A stretch of DNA of 64,000 bases, taken from Chloroflexota bacterium (GTDB taxonomy: Bacteria > Chloroflexota > Anaerolineae > UBA4142). Where the stretch lies: contig JACQYF010000128.1 in NCBI GenBank assembly GCA_016208315.1, forward strand, positions 57,653 to 121,652, given 5' to 3'. Made by a program: the position numbers and the translations under genes. Positions 51,251 through 59,481 of the stretch are shown here, one piece after another. The notes beneath the pieces were generated by a model that did no database searches, had not been told where the DNA came from, and saw only the letters and a program-made list of their open reading frames with translations. The stretch's first letter is position 1, and each line of letters opens with the position of its first letter.

Positions 51251-53239
51251 ATGATTGTTATCCCCCGCGAAATGTGCTGCGACCCCAACCAAGCACTCGC
51301 CCGTGAATGGATCGTCACAAACGGCCTCGGCGGATTTGCGTCGAGCACGATCACCGGCGCCAATACCCGGCGCTATCACGGATTACTCGTCGCCGCGCTC
51401 AAGCCCCCCTTGGCGCGCACGGTCATGCTCTCCAAGTTGGACGAAGAAGTCGAGGTGGATGGTTCCACCTACCGGCTCGCGACGAACGAATACGAATCGG
51501 GCACGATCCACCCGGACGGATACCTCTACCTGGAACGCGTCGAACTGGATGGCATGATCCCCAGTTTCATTTACCGAGCCGCGACCTTTTCCCTGACCAA
51601 AACCGTTTGGATGGAACACGAGCAGAATACGACCTACATCCGCTACGCGCTAGCGTCTGACTCGCAGCCGATCCAACTTACCCTGCTGCCGCTCTCTACA
51701 TACCGCGATGCGCATACGGAAGTACGCGGCTCGATTGATTGGCATTTTGAGATTGAAGCGAAGGACGGCGGGGTCGCGATCACTGCCTTTCCGGGCGCGG
51801 TCCCCTTCCGCTTGTTGTCCGTGCCCGCGAGCGAGTATGTCCCGCTCGATTTATGGTATTGGCGTTTCAAACATCGCGTCGAGCAAGAACGCGGCTTGGA
51901 CTATGTTGAGGATTTGTACTTGCCGGGCCTGCTGCGCCGGCGGCTGATGCCCGGCGAAGCGCTGACGGTCATTGCCACGACCGAACCACCAGACAAAATT
52001 GATCGCGACTCCGCAGCCGCACTGCAACGCGCGCAGGCGCGCCAAGCCGCGCTCGCCATCGGCGCGTGCGGCGAATTCGAAAAGCAACTGATGATCGCCG
52101 CCGATCAATTCATCGTCCGGCGACAGGTCGAAGGTCATTCACTCCACACGATCATCGCCGGCTATCCGTGGTTTGGCGATTGGGGACGGGATACGATGAT
52201 CGCGCTCGAAGGGCTGACGCTGGCCACGCGGCGTTATGAACACGCGCGAAACATCCTGTTGACTTTTGCCAAGTACGTCAGCCAAGGCATGCTGCCCAAC
52301 CGCTTTCCCGATATTTCCGCGGACGCGACGACCGTCTCGGTCGAATACAACACTGTGGACGCCACGCTCTGGTATTTCCACGCGATTGACCGCTATCTCA
52401 ACGCGACCGGCGATGCCGTGCTGCTCGAAGAATTGTTTCCCGTTCTCGTCTCCATCGTCGAGTGGCATGTCAAGGGCACCCGTTACAACATTCATGTTGA
52501 TCCGAGCGATGGCTTGCTCGGCGCGGGCGAGCCGGGCGTCCAGTTGACGTGGATGGATGCCAAGGTTGGCGATTGGGTCGTTACGCCGCGCATCGGCAAG
52601 CCGGTTGAAATCAACGCGCTGTGGTATCGCGCGCTGCGGCTGATGGAGCAATGGGCGCCGCGTGTTGGCGCGCGGCCCTCGCGGTATCGCGACTTGGCTG
52701 CGAGGGTGCATGCGTCGTTTTATCGTTATTGGTTTGACGCGGGCGGCTATCTGTACGACGTGATTGACGGCCCGGAGGGGAACGATCCTTCGCTGCGTCC
52801 CAACCAATTATTCGCCCTCAGTCTGGCCGACGACCTTGTTCCGCGCGAGCAGGCGCGCTCGATCCTGCAAATCGTCGAGCGCGAATTGCTGACGCCCTAC
52901 GGACTGAGAACGCTTTCGCCGCGCGACGCTAACTATCGCGCGATCTACCGCAGCAATCAGCAAGAGCGCGACGCCGCGTACCATCAAGGCATCGTGTGGC
53001 CGTGGCTGATCGGCGCATACGTGGATGCGTGCTTGATGGTGGAAGGCGACTCCCGCGTTGCCCAGCAGGCGCTCGCCGGATTCGAAAAGCAATTATCGCA
53101 CGCCGGTCTCGGCACGCTCGGCGAAATCCACGAGGCGCAGCCGCCCTTCCGCCCGGTCGGTTGTTTCGCCCAAGCGTGGAGTGTCGCGGAGGTGCTGCGT
53201 ACACGGATTGGTAACGGATTGCTATCGCGAAGCGGATAA
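51251..53239 (+). CDS. Amylo-alpha-1,6-glucosidase / glycogen-debranching-type enzyme
   Basis: 662 residues. N-terminal GDE_N-type domain (about 5-240): REWIVTNGLGGFASSTITGANTRRYHGLL. Catalytic (alpha/alpha)6 domain (about 280-650): GYPWFGDWGRDTMIALEGL, FPDISADATTVSVEYNTVDA, and AAYHQGIVWPWLIG. GH133-type enzymes remove alpha-1,6 branches of glycogen-like glucans. No ribosome binding site precedes the ATG, in keeping with a leaderless transcript. Confidence 0.93.
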   Translation: MIVIPREMCCDPNQALAREWIVTNGLGGFASSTITGANTRRYHGLLVAALKPPLARTVMLSKLDEEVEVDGSTYRLATNEYESGTIHPDGYLYLERVELDGMIPSFIYRAATFSLTKTVWMEHEQNTTYIRYALASDSQPIQLTLLPLSTYRDAHTEVRGSIDWHFEIEAKDGGVAITAFPGAVPFRLLSVPASEYVPLDLWYWRFKHRVEQERGLDYVEDLYLPGLLRRRLMPGEALTVIATTEPPDKIDRDSAAALQRAQARQAALAIGACGEFEKQLMIAADQFIVRRQVEGHSLHTIIAGYPWFGDWGRDTMIALEGLTLATRRYEHARNILLTFAKYVSQGMLPNRFPDISADATTVSVEYNTVDATLWYFHAIDRYLNATGDAVLLEELFPVLVSIVEWHVKGTRYNIHVDPSDGLLGAGEPGVQLTWMDAKVGDWVVTPRIGKPVEINALWYRALRLMEQWAPRVGARPSRYRDLAARVHASFYRYWFDAGGYLYDVIDGPEGNDPSLRPNQLFALSLADDLVPREQARSILQIVERELLTPYGLRTLSPRDANYRAIYRSNQQERDAAYHQGIVWPWLIGAYVDACLMVEGDSRVAQQALAGFEKQLSHAGLGTLGEIHEAQPPFRPVGCFAQAWSVAEVLRTRIGNGLLSRSG

Positions 53240-53318
53240 GCGGATATGAGCGCGCGTGTTTGTGTGTCCGTTTATCCGTTTCGCCGAAGGCAATCCGTTA
53301 CCGCAATCCGTTATCTTT
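53205..53318. repeat. Repeat of the acggattg/gcgaagcggataagcggat family, inverted copies
   Basis: gtaacggattgctatcgcgaagcgg and ccgtttcgccgaaggcaatccgttac form a long imperfect inverted repeat that overlaps the debranching-enzyme stop. Related to 721-826 and 20763-20813. Confidence 0.75.
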
Positions 53319-53319
53319 T

Positions 53320-53348
53320 TTGACATTCGTGGGTCCCTCTGTTAGAAT
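53320..53348 (+). promoter_or_regulatory. Consensus promoter for the two-gene membrane operon
   Basis: TTGACA (53320-53325), 17 bases, TAGAAT (53343-53348). Start near 53355; leader about 26 bases with AAGGA before the GTG. Confidence 0.85.
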
Positions 53349-53380
53349 AACGCCCGCTAAATTCCCAGTCAAGGAATCGG

Positions 53381-54058
53381 GTGCCCTCTCTCGTTGATCT
53401 CCAATTTCTCTCCGGCTCGGGTGTTGTCGTCGGTTTGATCGTGAGCGCGGCGTGCGTGGTGCTCATTGCCGATTGGCGCTTGGCGCTCTTTGCGCTCGCG
53501 CTCGAATACGTCCTGCTCGGCCTGCTCCTCGCCACCATCATTCATCCCAGCGTGGCACTGGTGCGCATCATTGCGGGCGCATTGGCCGCCGCGATTTTGT
53601 ATCTCACTATGCGCTCGCGCGCCGAAGATCAGCGCAAGGCCTTTTGGGCCGCGCGGCGGGCTTCGCCCGGCGACCGTTCCGCCATACCCCGCACTCAGGT
53701 ATTTATTGTCGGCTTGCCTTTTCGCTTCTTTGCCGTGGCGTTGGTCGCGGTCACGATTATTGGCTTTGCGTCTTCGATGACGCTCCTCAGTCTGCGTCCC
53801 TATCTTCTCTTTAGCTCGCTCTGGCTGATGGCGATTGGCCTTCTCGTGGCGATGCTGTCGCGCGATACGCTGCGCCTCGGTTTGGGTATTCTGGTGTTTA
53901 CGAGCGGTTTTAGCGTTCTCGATACGGCAATTGAGACCAGTCTATTCCTTTACGGTTTGCTCAATATTGCCGACCTGTTGATCGCGCTCGCCATCGCGCA
54001 TCTGGCGACGTTGCCGAGCGAGAAAGAGGACACGCGCCGCCGCGGGGACCTGCCATGA
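53381..54058 (+). CDS. Membrane protein, remote NuoK/HyfE-like, unknown
   Basis: 225 residues from a GTG with AAGGA five bases upstream. About seven membrane helices; the hydrophobic pattern (VVVGLIVSAACVVLIADWRLALFAL and LGILVFTSGFSVLDTAIETSLFLYGL) recalls HyfE/NuoK-type small subunits, where the acidic residues in FSVLDTAIE would lie within the membrane. No reliable family assignment. It is coupled through a 17-codon ORF to the next gene. Confidence 0.65.
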   Translation: MPSLVDLQFLSGSGVVVGLIVSAACVVLIADWRLALFALALEYVLLGLLLATIIHPSVALVRIIAGALAAAILYLTMRSRAEDQRKAFWAARRASPGDRSAIPRTQVFIVGLPFRFFAVALVAVTIIGFASSMTLLSLRPYLLFSSLWLMAIGLLVAMLSRDTLRLGLGILVFTSGFSVLDTAIETSLFLYGLLNIADLLIALAIAHLATLPSEKEDTRRRGDLP

Positions 54059-54108
54059 CCGAGGTCACACCTGCCCCTTGCGGGGCGGTGCAAGGGGTCT
54101 TGAGATGA
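54055..54108 (+). CDS. 17-residue ORF coupling the two membrane genes
   Basis: ATG 54055 overlaps the upstream stop (ATGA) and its TGA (54106-54108) overlaps the downstream ATG (54105) in the same way. Peptide MTEVTPAPCGAVQGVLR. It spans a hairpin, ccccttg / caagggg (54074-54080, 54091-54097). It may only keep ribosomes moving across the hairpin. Confidence 0.45.
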   Translation: MTEVTPAPCGAVQGVLR

Positions 54109-55469
54109 GCGTCCTACTACTCGTCGGTGCTTGCCTCGCCACAGGATTAGCCATTCGACTATTGCGCCGCTGGCCGCGTCTGGTTTTCGTGGCGACCTCC
54201 ATCGGGAGCGCGGCGCTGATGCTCATTCTCGTCACCGCGTCAAGCGAACCGTTTGTCTTTCTCGGGCGGACGGTGCGCCTCGATTTTGCCGGGCGCATCT
54301 TCCTTTGGCCGGCGATCGGGACCGCGGCGGTCCTGGCGTTTTTTGGTCCGCTCACGTTCGAGCGCGCGGGCAATACGCCGGCGCTCGCCCTCGCCAATTC
54401 GCAAGGCGCGTTTTTCTTTTTGAGTCTCGCGCCCCTGATTGTCGCCATCGCGCTCGACAGCTTCCCGATTGCGGCTTTCTTTTGGGCCATCGGGCTGATG
54501 CTCCTCATGCTTGTCGCTCAACCGCGCCGCGAGAGCCGGGCCGGGGGGGCCGCGCAATTCTTGCTGCTGACCATTATTGCCACGGCCAGTCTCTTGCTCT
54601 CGAACGGCTATCTCGATCTGTATCCGCTGACCCCGGAAAACCTAGAGTTGGTCAGAGCTGCCTTTTTGCTGCTCGTCTGGGGATTGGGTCTCTTGCTCGC
54701 GGTTGTGCCACTGCACATTTGGCTGGGCCCGCTCTCCGACGAAATGCCGCTGCTGGGTATGGCCTTTCTCGTCAGCGTGGGACAGCCGGTCGGCCTCTGG
54801 CTGCTCTTTCAATTGATGAGCCGGATGTTGTGGCTCACGGAAAAATCACCCCTGCTCAATACGCTGCTGCTCGCGGGGATCGTGACCGTGCCGGTCGGCG
54901 CGGTCCTTGCGCTCGCCGAGCAACGGCGCGGGCGCTTTTTGGCGTATCTCTCGCTCGTTTCGCTGGGTCACGCGCTGATTGGATTCGGCTTGGGGACCAA
55001 AGTGGGGCTAGCCGGCGCGATGCTCGTCGTGCTCAACCGTGCGCTCGGGGTCGCGCTGATCGCGGGAGGAATGAGCTTTGTCTATCATCACGTCGAGCGC
55101 CGGTGGCAGTTGATCGGCGCGACGGCCATTCTCGCGGGTGGGTTTGCGCTGGCCGGGATTGCGCTGGCGCCGGGCGTAGCCGCGCGCTGGGGCATCTACC
55201 ACGAGCTGGCGGCCACCCATCCGATTTTGCTGGCGCTGCTCTTCGCCTCCAGCGCGGTGGTTTTGCTCGCGGTGGTCCGCATGGTCAAGCCGATCTTTTC
55301 GAGTGCCGAAGAGATGATCGAAAGCACCGGCGAGATCAAGGTGGTCCCGTACTTGGCGACGGCCGTTATCGCGGTGCTGTTGGTAATTGTGTTGATCGCC
55401 GGATTATTTCCGCAGTGGTTGGCCAACCCATTGATTGAAACGCTCGGCCAGGCGGATTATTTGAGGTAG
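54105..55469 (+). CDS. NuoM/NuoN/MrpD-like membrane protein lacking the key lysine
   Basis: 454 residues, 13-14 membrane helices. The middle resembles the antiporter-like subunits of complex I and hydrogenases: VWGLGLLLAVVPLHIWLGPLSDEMP matches the GxxxKSAQxPxHxWLPDA region, but the proton-channel Lys is replaced by a hydrophobic residue. LIGFGLGTKVGLAGAMLVVLNRAL keeps a Lys in a later helix. Ends GLFPQWLANPLIE, similar to NuoN. No other complex I gene is near. Ion transport coupled to an unknown partner is possible. Confidence 0.75.
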   Translation: MSVLLLVGACLATGLAIRLLRRWPRLVFVATSIGSAALMLILVTASSEPFVFLGRTVRLDFAGRIFLWPAIGTAAVLAFFGPLTFERAGNTPALALANSQGAFFFLSLAPLIVAIALDSFPIAAFFWAIGLMLLMLVAQPRRESRAGGAAQFLLLTIIATASLLLSNGYLDLYPLTPENLELVRAAFLLLVWGLGLLLAVVPLHIWLGPLSDEMPLLGMAFLVSVGQPVGLWLLFQLMSRMLWLTEKSPLLNTLLLAGIVTVPVGAVLALAEQRRGRFLAYLSLVSLGHALIGFGLGTKVGLAGAMLVVLNRALGVALIAGGMSFVYHHVERRWQLIGATAILAGGFALAGIALAPGVAARWGIYHELAATHPILLALLFASSAVVLLAVVRMVKPIFSSAEEMIESTGEIKVVPYLATAVIAVLLVIVLIAGLFPQWLANPLIETLGQADYLR

Positions 55470-56572
55470 GGTCCCCAAAAGAACCGCAGCGCGTCGCCGA
55501 GGTGCGCGCGCCAAAAGCCCCATTGGTGTCCTTCGGGATATTCCTCGCTGATGACTGCGTAACCTTTGTCGCGCAAGACCCTCGCAAACCGCTCCTGCGC
55601 GGCGACCAAATTCATCTCCGGGCGTCCAGTCGCGTTCAGATTCGTTTCATACTGCCCGACCACGAGGTGAAAGCGAATGCCGAGATTCGGCGCGGCCGCA
55701 TAATCTTTGATCAGCGCATCATTTTGATAGCTGTAGTAGCCCGACTGGCCTCCCACCAGGCCGAACACGTTCGGTCGTCGCCGGGCGATGTGCGCCGCTT
55801 GCAGCCCGCCGAACGACGCGCCAATGAGCGCGCGCCCGTCCCGCTCCGCCCGTGTGGGATAGTTTGCGTCAATCCAGGGGACCAACTCATTCACGATAAA
55901 GCGCGCGTGCGCGTTATTGCGCGCATACTCTTTTTCGCGGTCATTGGGTTTGACGAGGACCGCGATAAAGGGCGGGACATCGCCGCGCGCGATCAGGTAA
56001 TCCGCGAGGCGCGGCAGGTCGGCCAGGCGCATATAGTCGCCGCCGTCGTTAAAGTACGCGACGCGGCAGCGCTTGAGCGGGTCGAAATGCGGCGGCAGGC
56101 AGACCCAGAACGTGCGGCGGTCGCCCAGCTCGCGGCTCGTCATCCAATGGGGTTCGACGAGGCCGCGATCAATGCGCGAGCCGTCCGTGATCTCGCGCGG
56201 TTCCTGGTAACCGGGCATCGCCAGCTCCGAATGCGGGCCGTACCCGCTCTGCGCGATGCGCGGGTTGCGCGGGTCGAGACGGCGATGCCCGTTCACCACG
56301 ATGCGGTACTCGAGGCGCGCCGCGCGCGGAAACTGCTCGACGCGGTACCAGAGGGACGTATCGGGCAAATACGCCATCGCCGCGGGTTGCCAGTTTGTCC
56401 AGTCGCCTTCGAGGTACACCTCGCGCGCGTCAGGGCTGATGTAGAAAAAGATAACGCGCGTGTCCTCCACGATCGGCGATTCGTGCGTGTTGGCAAAATC
56501 GCGGATGATCCGCTGCTTCGCGGTCACAAAAGTTGCCGTTTCGAGCGCGGCGAGGAGTTCGTCGAAAGTCAT
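55457..56572 (-). CDS. Esterase, enterochelin-esterase/Fes-like with CBM48-like N-terminus
   Basis: 371 residues. N-terminal E-set/CBM48-like domain (about 30-125): VIFFYISPDAREVYLEGDWTNWQP. Alpha/beta hydrolase domain (about 140-371) with the nucleophile elbow GASFGGLQAA and the His in EGHQWGFWRAHL; the acid may be in VGQYET. The substrate may be a glycan acyl ester or a siderophore; there is no signal peptide. It overlaps the end of the convergent NuoN-like gene by 13 bases. Confidence 0.87.
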   Translation of the reverse strand: MTFDELLAALETATFVTAKQRIIRDFANTHESPIVEDTRVIFFYISPDAREVYLEGDWTNWQPAAMAYLPDTSLWYRVEQFPRAARLEYRIVVNGHRRLDPRNPRIAQSGYGPHSELAMPGYQEPREITDGSRIDRGLVEPHWMTSRELGDRRTFWVCLPPHFDPLKRCRVAYFNDGGDYMRLADLPRLADYLIARGDVPPFIAVLVKPNDREKEYARNNAHARFIVNELVPWIDANYPTRAERDGRALIGASFGGLQAAHIARRRPNVFGLVGGQSGYYSYQNDALIKDYAAAPNLGIRFHLVVGQYETNLNATGRPEMNLVAAQERFARVLRDKGYAVISEEYPEGHQWGFWRAHLGDALRFFWGPYLK

Positions 56573-56586
56573 ACGGATTTACGCTT

Positions 56587-56636
56587 TGTCATTGCGAGAA
56601 TACATACCGCCTGCGGCATGTATTCTCGCAATGACA
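56587..56636. repeat. Palindrome tgtcattgcgagaatacat with 19-bp arms
   Basis: Perfect arms 56587-56605 and 56618-56636; the centre ccgc-ct-gcgg extends the stem. It fills the gap between the DapA-family gene and the esterase gene and has no T-run on either strand. Confidence 0.85.
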
Positions 56637-56638
56637 GT

Positions 56639-57532
56639 CTACAGCACGCCGGCTTCTTGCATGATCGCCTTCAACGCTTGCCGGTCTGGTTCGCCGAGCG
56701 GGCGAAGGGGTAGGCGCGGCACGCCGCCATAGTAGTCGCCGAGCAAATCGAGTGCGGCTTTCAGGCCGGGAATGTTCCACCGCGCGGTGACGGCTTGATT
56801 CAACGGAATTAGTTTCAGTTGCAGGGCGCGCGCCTCGTCGTGCCGCCCGGCGCAGAACGCGCGGTACAGCGCGACGCACTCGCGCGGCGCGACATTCGCG
56901 ACCGCGGCGATGCCCGCCTTTGCGCCGACGCACAGCGCGGGATACAAGTAGCTACCCGATCCCGCGATGACCGCAAAATCGGGCCGCACGGCGCGGACAA
57001 TCTCGGCGTATTTCGCGACGTTGCCGCTGCTGTCCTTGACGCCGACAATGTTCGGATGCTGCGCGAGTTGAATGATCGTCGCGGCGTCGAGGTCAATGCC
57101 GGTGGACGCGGGCATGTTATAGGCGATGATCGGAATCGGCGACGAATCGGCAATCACGCGAAAGTGATTGACCATCGTCGGCGCGTTCATTTGCGACTTG
57201 TAATAAAACGGCGTGACGATCATCGCCGCATCCGCGCCCAGCTCGCCCGCGCGCCGCGCCAACGCGAGCGCGGTCTGCGTGGACTCGGCGCCCGCGCCCG
57301 CGAGAAACACCTGATCGCGCGGGATGGCGGCGCGCGCGGTCTCCCAGACCGCGGCCTTTTCCGATTCGTTCAACATCACAAACTCGCCATTGGAACCGAG
57401 CACCGCAAACCCGCTGAGTCCGGTCTTGCTCCACTTTGCGATGTTCGCTTTCAACTTGTCGTGCAAAATTTCCCCGTCCGCATCAAACGGCGTTGGGATC
57501 GGCGGGAACACGCCCTCAATCGTTAGTGCCAC
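56639..57532 (-). CDS. Dihydrodipicolinate synthase-family aldolase (DapA/NAL superfamily)
   Basis: 297 residues from GTG 57532 with AGGAGG upstream. (beta/alpha)8 class I aldolase: GVFPPIPTPFDADG, GSNGEFVML, Tyr in IIAYNMPASTG, and Schiff-base Lys in VGVKDSSGN (about 160-168). Releases or condenses pyruvate. The isolated position and non-DapA loops (GSNGEF rather than GTTGE) argue for a relative such as 4-hydroxy-2-oxoglutarate aldolase, 2-keto-3-deoxy-sugar-acid aldolase or N-acetylneuraminate lyase. Confidence 0.88.
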   Translation of the reverse strand: MALTIEGVFPPIPTPFDADGEILHDKLKANIAKWSKTGLSGFAVLGSNGEFVMLNESEKAAVWETARAAIPRDQVFLAGAGAESTQTALALARRAGELGADAAMIVTPFYYKSQMNAPTMVNHFRVIADSSPIPIIAYNMPASTGIDLDAATIIQLAQHPNIVGVKDSSGNVAKYAEIVRAVRPDFAVIAGSGSYLYPALCVGAKAGIAAVANVAPRECVALYRAFCAGRHDEARALQLKLIPLNQAVTARWNIPGLKAALDLLGDYYGGVPRLPLRPLGEPDRQALKAIMQEAGVL

Positions 57533-57544
57533 ATGTCCTCCTGG

Positions 57545-57638
57545 CCTCACCTCTCACCCCCGCACCCCCTCTCCCCTCTCCTGATTTGAACTTGAAAATC
57601 AGGAGAGGGGAGAGGGGGCTGGGAGGAGTGGGGTGAGG
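57545..57638. repeat. Large palindrome ccccctctcccctctcctgattt with 23-bp perfect arms
   Basis: Arms 57565-57587 and 57596-57618, with outer cctcacctc / gtgagg. Lies between divergent genes and ends just before the -10 box of the methyltransferase gene. The same element type is translated inside the CNBD and kinase genes. Confidence 0.9.
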
Positions 57639-57643
57639 TGTGT

Positions 57644-57649
57644 TATAAT
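57644..57649 (+). promoter_or_regulatory. -10 box of the methyltransferase gene, leaderless
   Basis: TATAAT with the ATG only eight bases further on (57658). The -35 region would fall in the palindrome arm and has no TTGACA-like word. Confidence 0.6.
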
Positions 57650-57657
57650 CGCCCGCA

Positions 57658-58302
57658 ATGGGGCGTCCCTGGTTGTTCGAACTCGGCGCGTTTCTTTATG
57701 GCGTGATGACTGCTCAACCCACGTGGCGGTCGAGCTGCGCGCGCCTCGCCCGATATTTCCCGGACGATACACGTCGCGTACTCGACCTCGGCTGCGGCCC
57801 CGGCGTTTCGACCATTATCCTCGCGCAGGCCAACCCTACGGCAACGCTCGTCGGCCTCGATCTCGCGCCGCGGATGTTGGACGAGGCCAAGCATTATACC
57901 GCCCGCGCCGGATTAACTCCTCGAATTGATTACGTCCTCGCCGATGCGGCCCGGCTTCCTTTCGCCAATTGTGCCTTTGACATGGTCACCGGTCACTCGT
58001 TTCTGTATCTCGTCAACGATCGTCCCGCAGTAGTGGCAGAATCGTATCGCGTGCTGCGAAGCGGCGGAAGGATCGCGACGATGGAGCCGCGCGCGGGAGC
58101 GAAAATCGGCGCGCTGCTGCCGCGCTGGCGCGAGGTGCGCTATGTGATTTCGGTCTTGCTCTGGCGGCCCTACAGCCGTCTGCACGGCCAGCTTTCGAGC
58201 GCCGCGTTCGAAAGGTTGCTCGGCGCGGCGGGTTTCCGCAATATCACGACTGAAATTGCGCAGGACGGTTTTGGCCTTATCGGCAGTGGAGAAAAACCGT
58301 GA
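57658..58302 (+). CDS. SAM-dependent methyltransferase (class I)
   Basis: 214 residues. SAM motif I VLDLGCGPGVSTIIL (about 41-55), motif II GLDLAPRMLDEA, ADAARLPFANCAFDMVTG (motif III/IV), YRVLRSGGRIATMEP. A small-molecule methyltransferase of the UbiE/Methyltransf_11 type. It overlaps the UbiA-family gene by four bases, which suggests quinone or prenyl-lipid methylation, though the substrate is unproven. Confidence 0.88.
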   Translation: MGRPWLFELGAFLYGVMTAQPTWRSSCARLARYFPDDTRRVLDLGCGPGVSTIILAQANPTATLVGLDLAPRMLDEAKHYTARAGLTPRIDYVLADAARLPFANCAFDMVTGHSFLYLVNDRPAVVAESYRVLRSGGRIATMEPRAGAKIGALLPRWREVRYVISVLLWRPYSRLHGQLSSAAFERLLGAAGFRNITTEIAQDGFGLIGSGEKP

Positions 58303-59183
58303 CGCTCGGCGATGTCCGCCACCTTGGTGGTTGGTTCGTTCACTTGCGGCTCGGCTTTCAAGTTTTCCTCTCGCCGATTTTCCTCTTTGGATTTCTCATC
58401 GCAGGCGGCCACATCAACCGCGATCTCGTTCTGGGTTATCTCGCGTTTCACGTGTTCGGTTACGGCGGCGGTACGGCGTTCAATTCGTATTACGACCGCG
58501 ACACCGGACCGATTGGCGGGTTGGAACACCCGCCGCCCATTCCCCGCGGGCTGCTCGCCTTTTCAATCCTCTGGCAGCTCATCGGCTTTGCGATTGCGCT
58601 CGCGGTCAACCTCTCCTTCGCCGCGATTTACGCGATCATGTTCTGGATGTCGGTCGGCTATTCCCATCCGCGCACGCGCTTCAAGGGTCATGCGCTGGCC
58701 GCGCTCGCGACCGTCGCCATCGGTCAAGGCGTCTTTGGCTATTTGGGGGGATGGGCGTGCGCGCGCGGCGAGTTGGTTTCCGCGCTCACGCTGCCGGGCC
58801 TGCTCGGCGCAACCGCGGCAACTTTGTTGACAGTTGGATTTTATCCACTTACGGGGATTTATCAAATTGAGGAGGACCGCGCGCGGGGCGATCAAACGCT
58901 GCCGGTCTGGCTCGGGCCGGCGAAATCCTTTCGATTCGCGTTCGCGTGCCTGCTCCTCGGCGGCATCGCCGCTATCGCGCTGATCGTCATGCAATTTCAA
59001 ATTGGCGAGGCATTATTCCTCGCGGTGATCCTCGCCGGATTGCTCTTCGCGGTTTGGCGCTGGTCGCGCACCTTTCAGCAAGCTGCAATCATCCAAAACT
59101 TTCGGACGATTATGCGGCTCTACGCACTTACCTCATTGGGATTTATCGCGTGGATTTGGTTGCATTTGATAGGCTTCTTGTAG
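58299..59183 (+). CDS. UbiA-family prenyltransferase
   Basis: 294 residues starting at GTG 58299 within the methyltransferase stop. About nine membrane helices. First Asp-rich motif NSYYDRDTG (about 67-75), second YQIEEDRARGDQTLP (about 189-203). Transfers a prenyl chain to an acceptor ring in the membrane. The first motif normally begins ND; here it is NSYYD, and it still supplies the metal Asp residues. Together with the methyltransferase it may make a quinone or a modified polyprenyl lipid. Confidence 0.88.
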   Translation: MTLGDVRHLGGWFVHLRLGFQVFLSPIFLFGFLIAGGHINRDLVLGYLAFHVFGYGGGTAFNSYYDRDTGPIGGLEHPPPIPRGLLAFSILWQLIGFAIALAVNLSFAAIYAIMFWMSVGYSHPRTRFKGHALAALATVAIGQGVFGYLGGWACARGELVSALTLPGLLGATAATLLTVGFYPLTGIYQIEEDRARGDQTLPVWLGPAKSFRFAFACLLLGGIAAIALIVMQFQIGEALFLAVILAGLLFAVWRWSRTFQQAAIIQNFRTIMRLYALTSLGFIAWIWLHLIGFL

Positions 59184-59185
59184 GT

Positions 59186-59208
59186 CAAATTGGCAATTTG
59201 ACCTACGA
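59186..59208. repeat. Palindrome ggtcaaatt-ggc-aatttgacc
   Basis: Nine-base perfect arms (AT-rich variant of 22715 and 51185). It overlaps the end of the pseudogene remnant. Confidence 0.7.
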
Positions 59209-59425
59209 ACCGGTGCTCGTATAGTGCCGCAGGCCAATCAGCCACACGCGATAGCTGATGAACAGCAGAATCAGCGCCACGATCGGCCCCATCCACGCGA
59301 ACATCCCCACATCGCGTCCAAGCACGCACACGCGCCCGCCGGACGGGACGAGGATGCCGGTGAGCATCTTGATCGTGGTGGACTTGACCGCGCCCGCCAC
59401 GCCGGGGTCTTTTTTGGGGATGCGA
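59203..59425 (-). pseudogene. Collapsed ABC exporter remnant (ATPase and permease fragments joined)
   Basis: One open frame joins three pieces: PKKDPGVAGAVK, like an ABC-2 ATPase start; KSTTIKMLTGILVPSGGRVCVLGRDVG, split here as the end of Walker A and after; and FAWMGPIVALILLFISYRVW with GLRHYTSTGS and stop, the end of an ABC-2 permease. Everything between is missing. The joins lie at short similar words (VKS/GKS, GRDV). The gene pair was deleted internally and is dead. Confidence 0.7.
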
Positions 59426-59445
59426 AAAACCTTAGAGGTTTTCGA
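59425..59445. repeat. Short inverted repeat aaaaccttagaggtttt
   Basis: aaaacct / aggtttt around tag borders the ABC remnant. Resembles the intergenic hairpins at 6028. Confidence 0.55.
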
Positions 59446-59481
59446 CTTGGATGATGGGGGTCAAACGTTACACTTCCCCGC

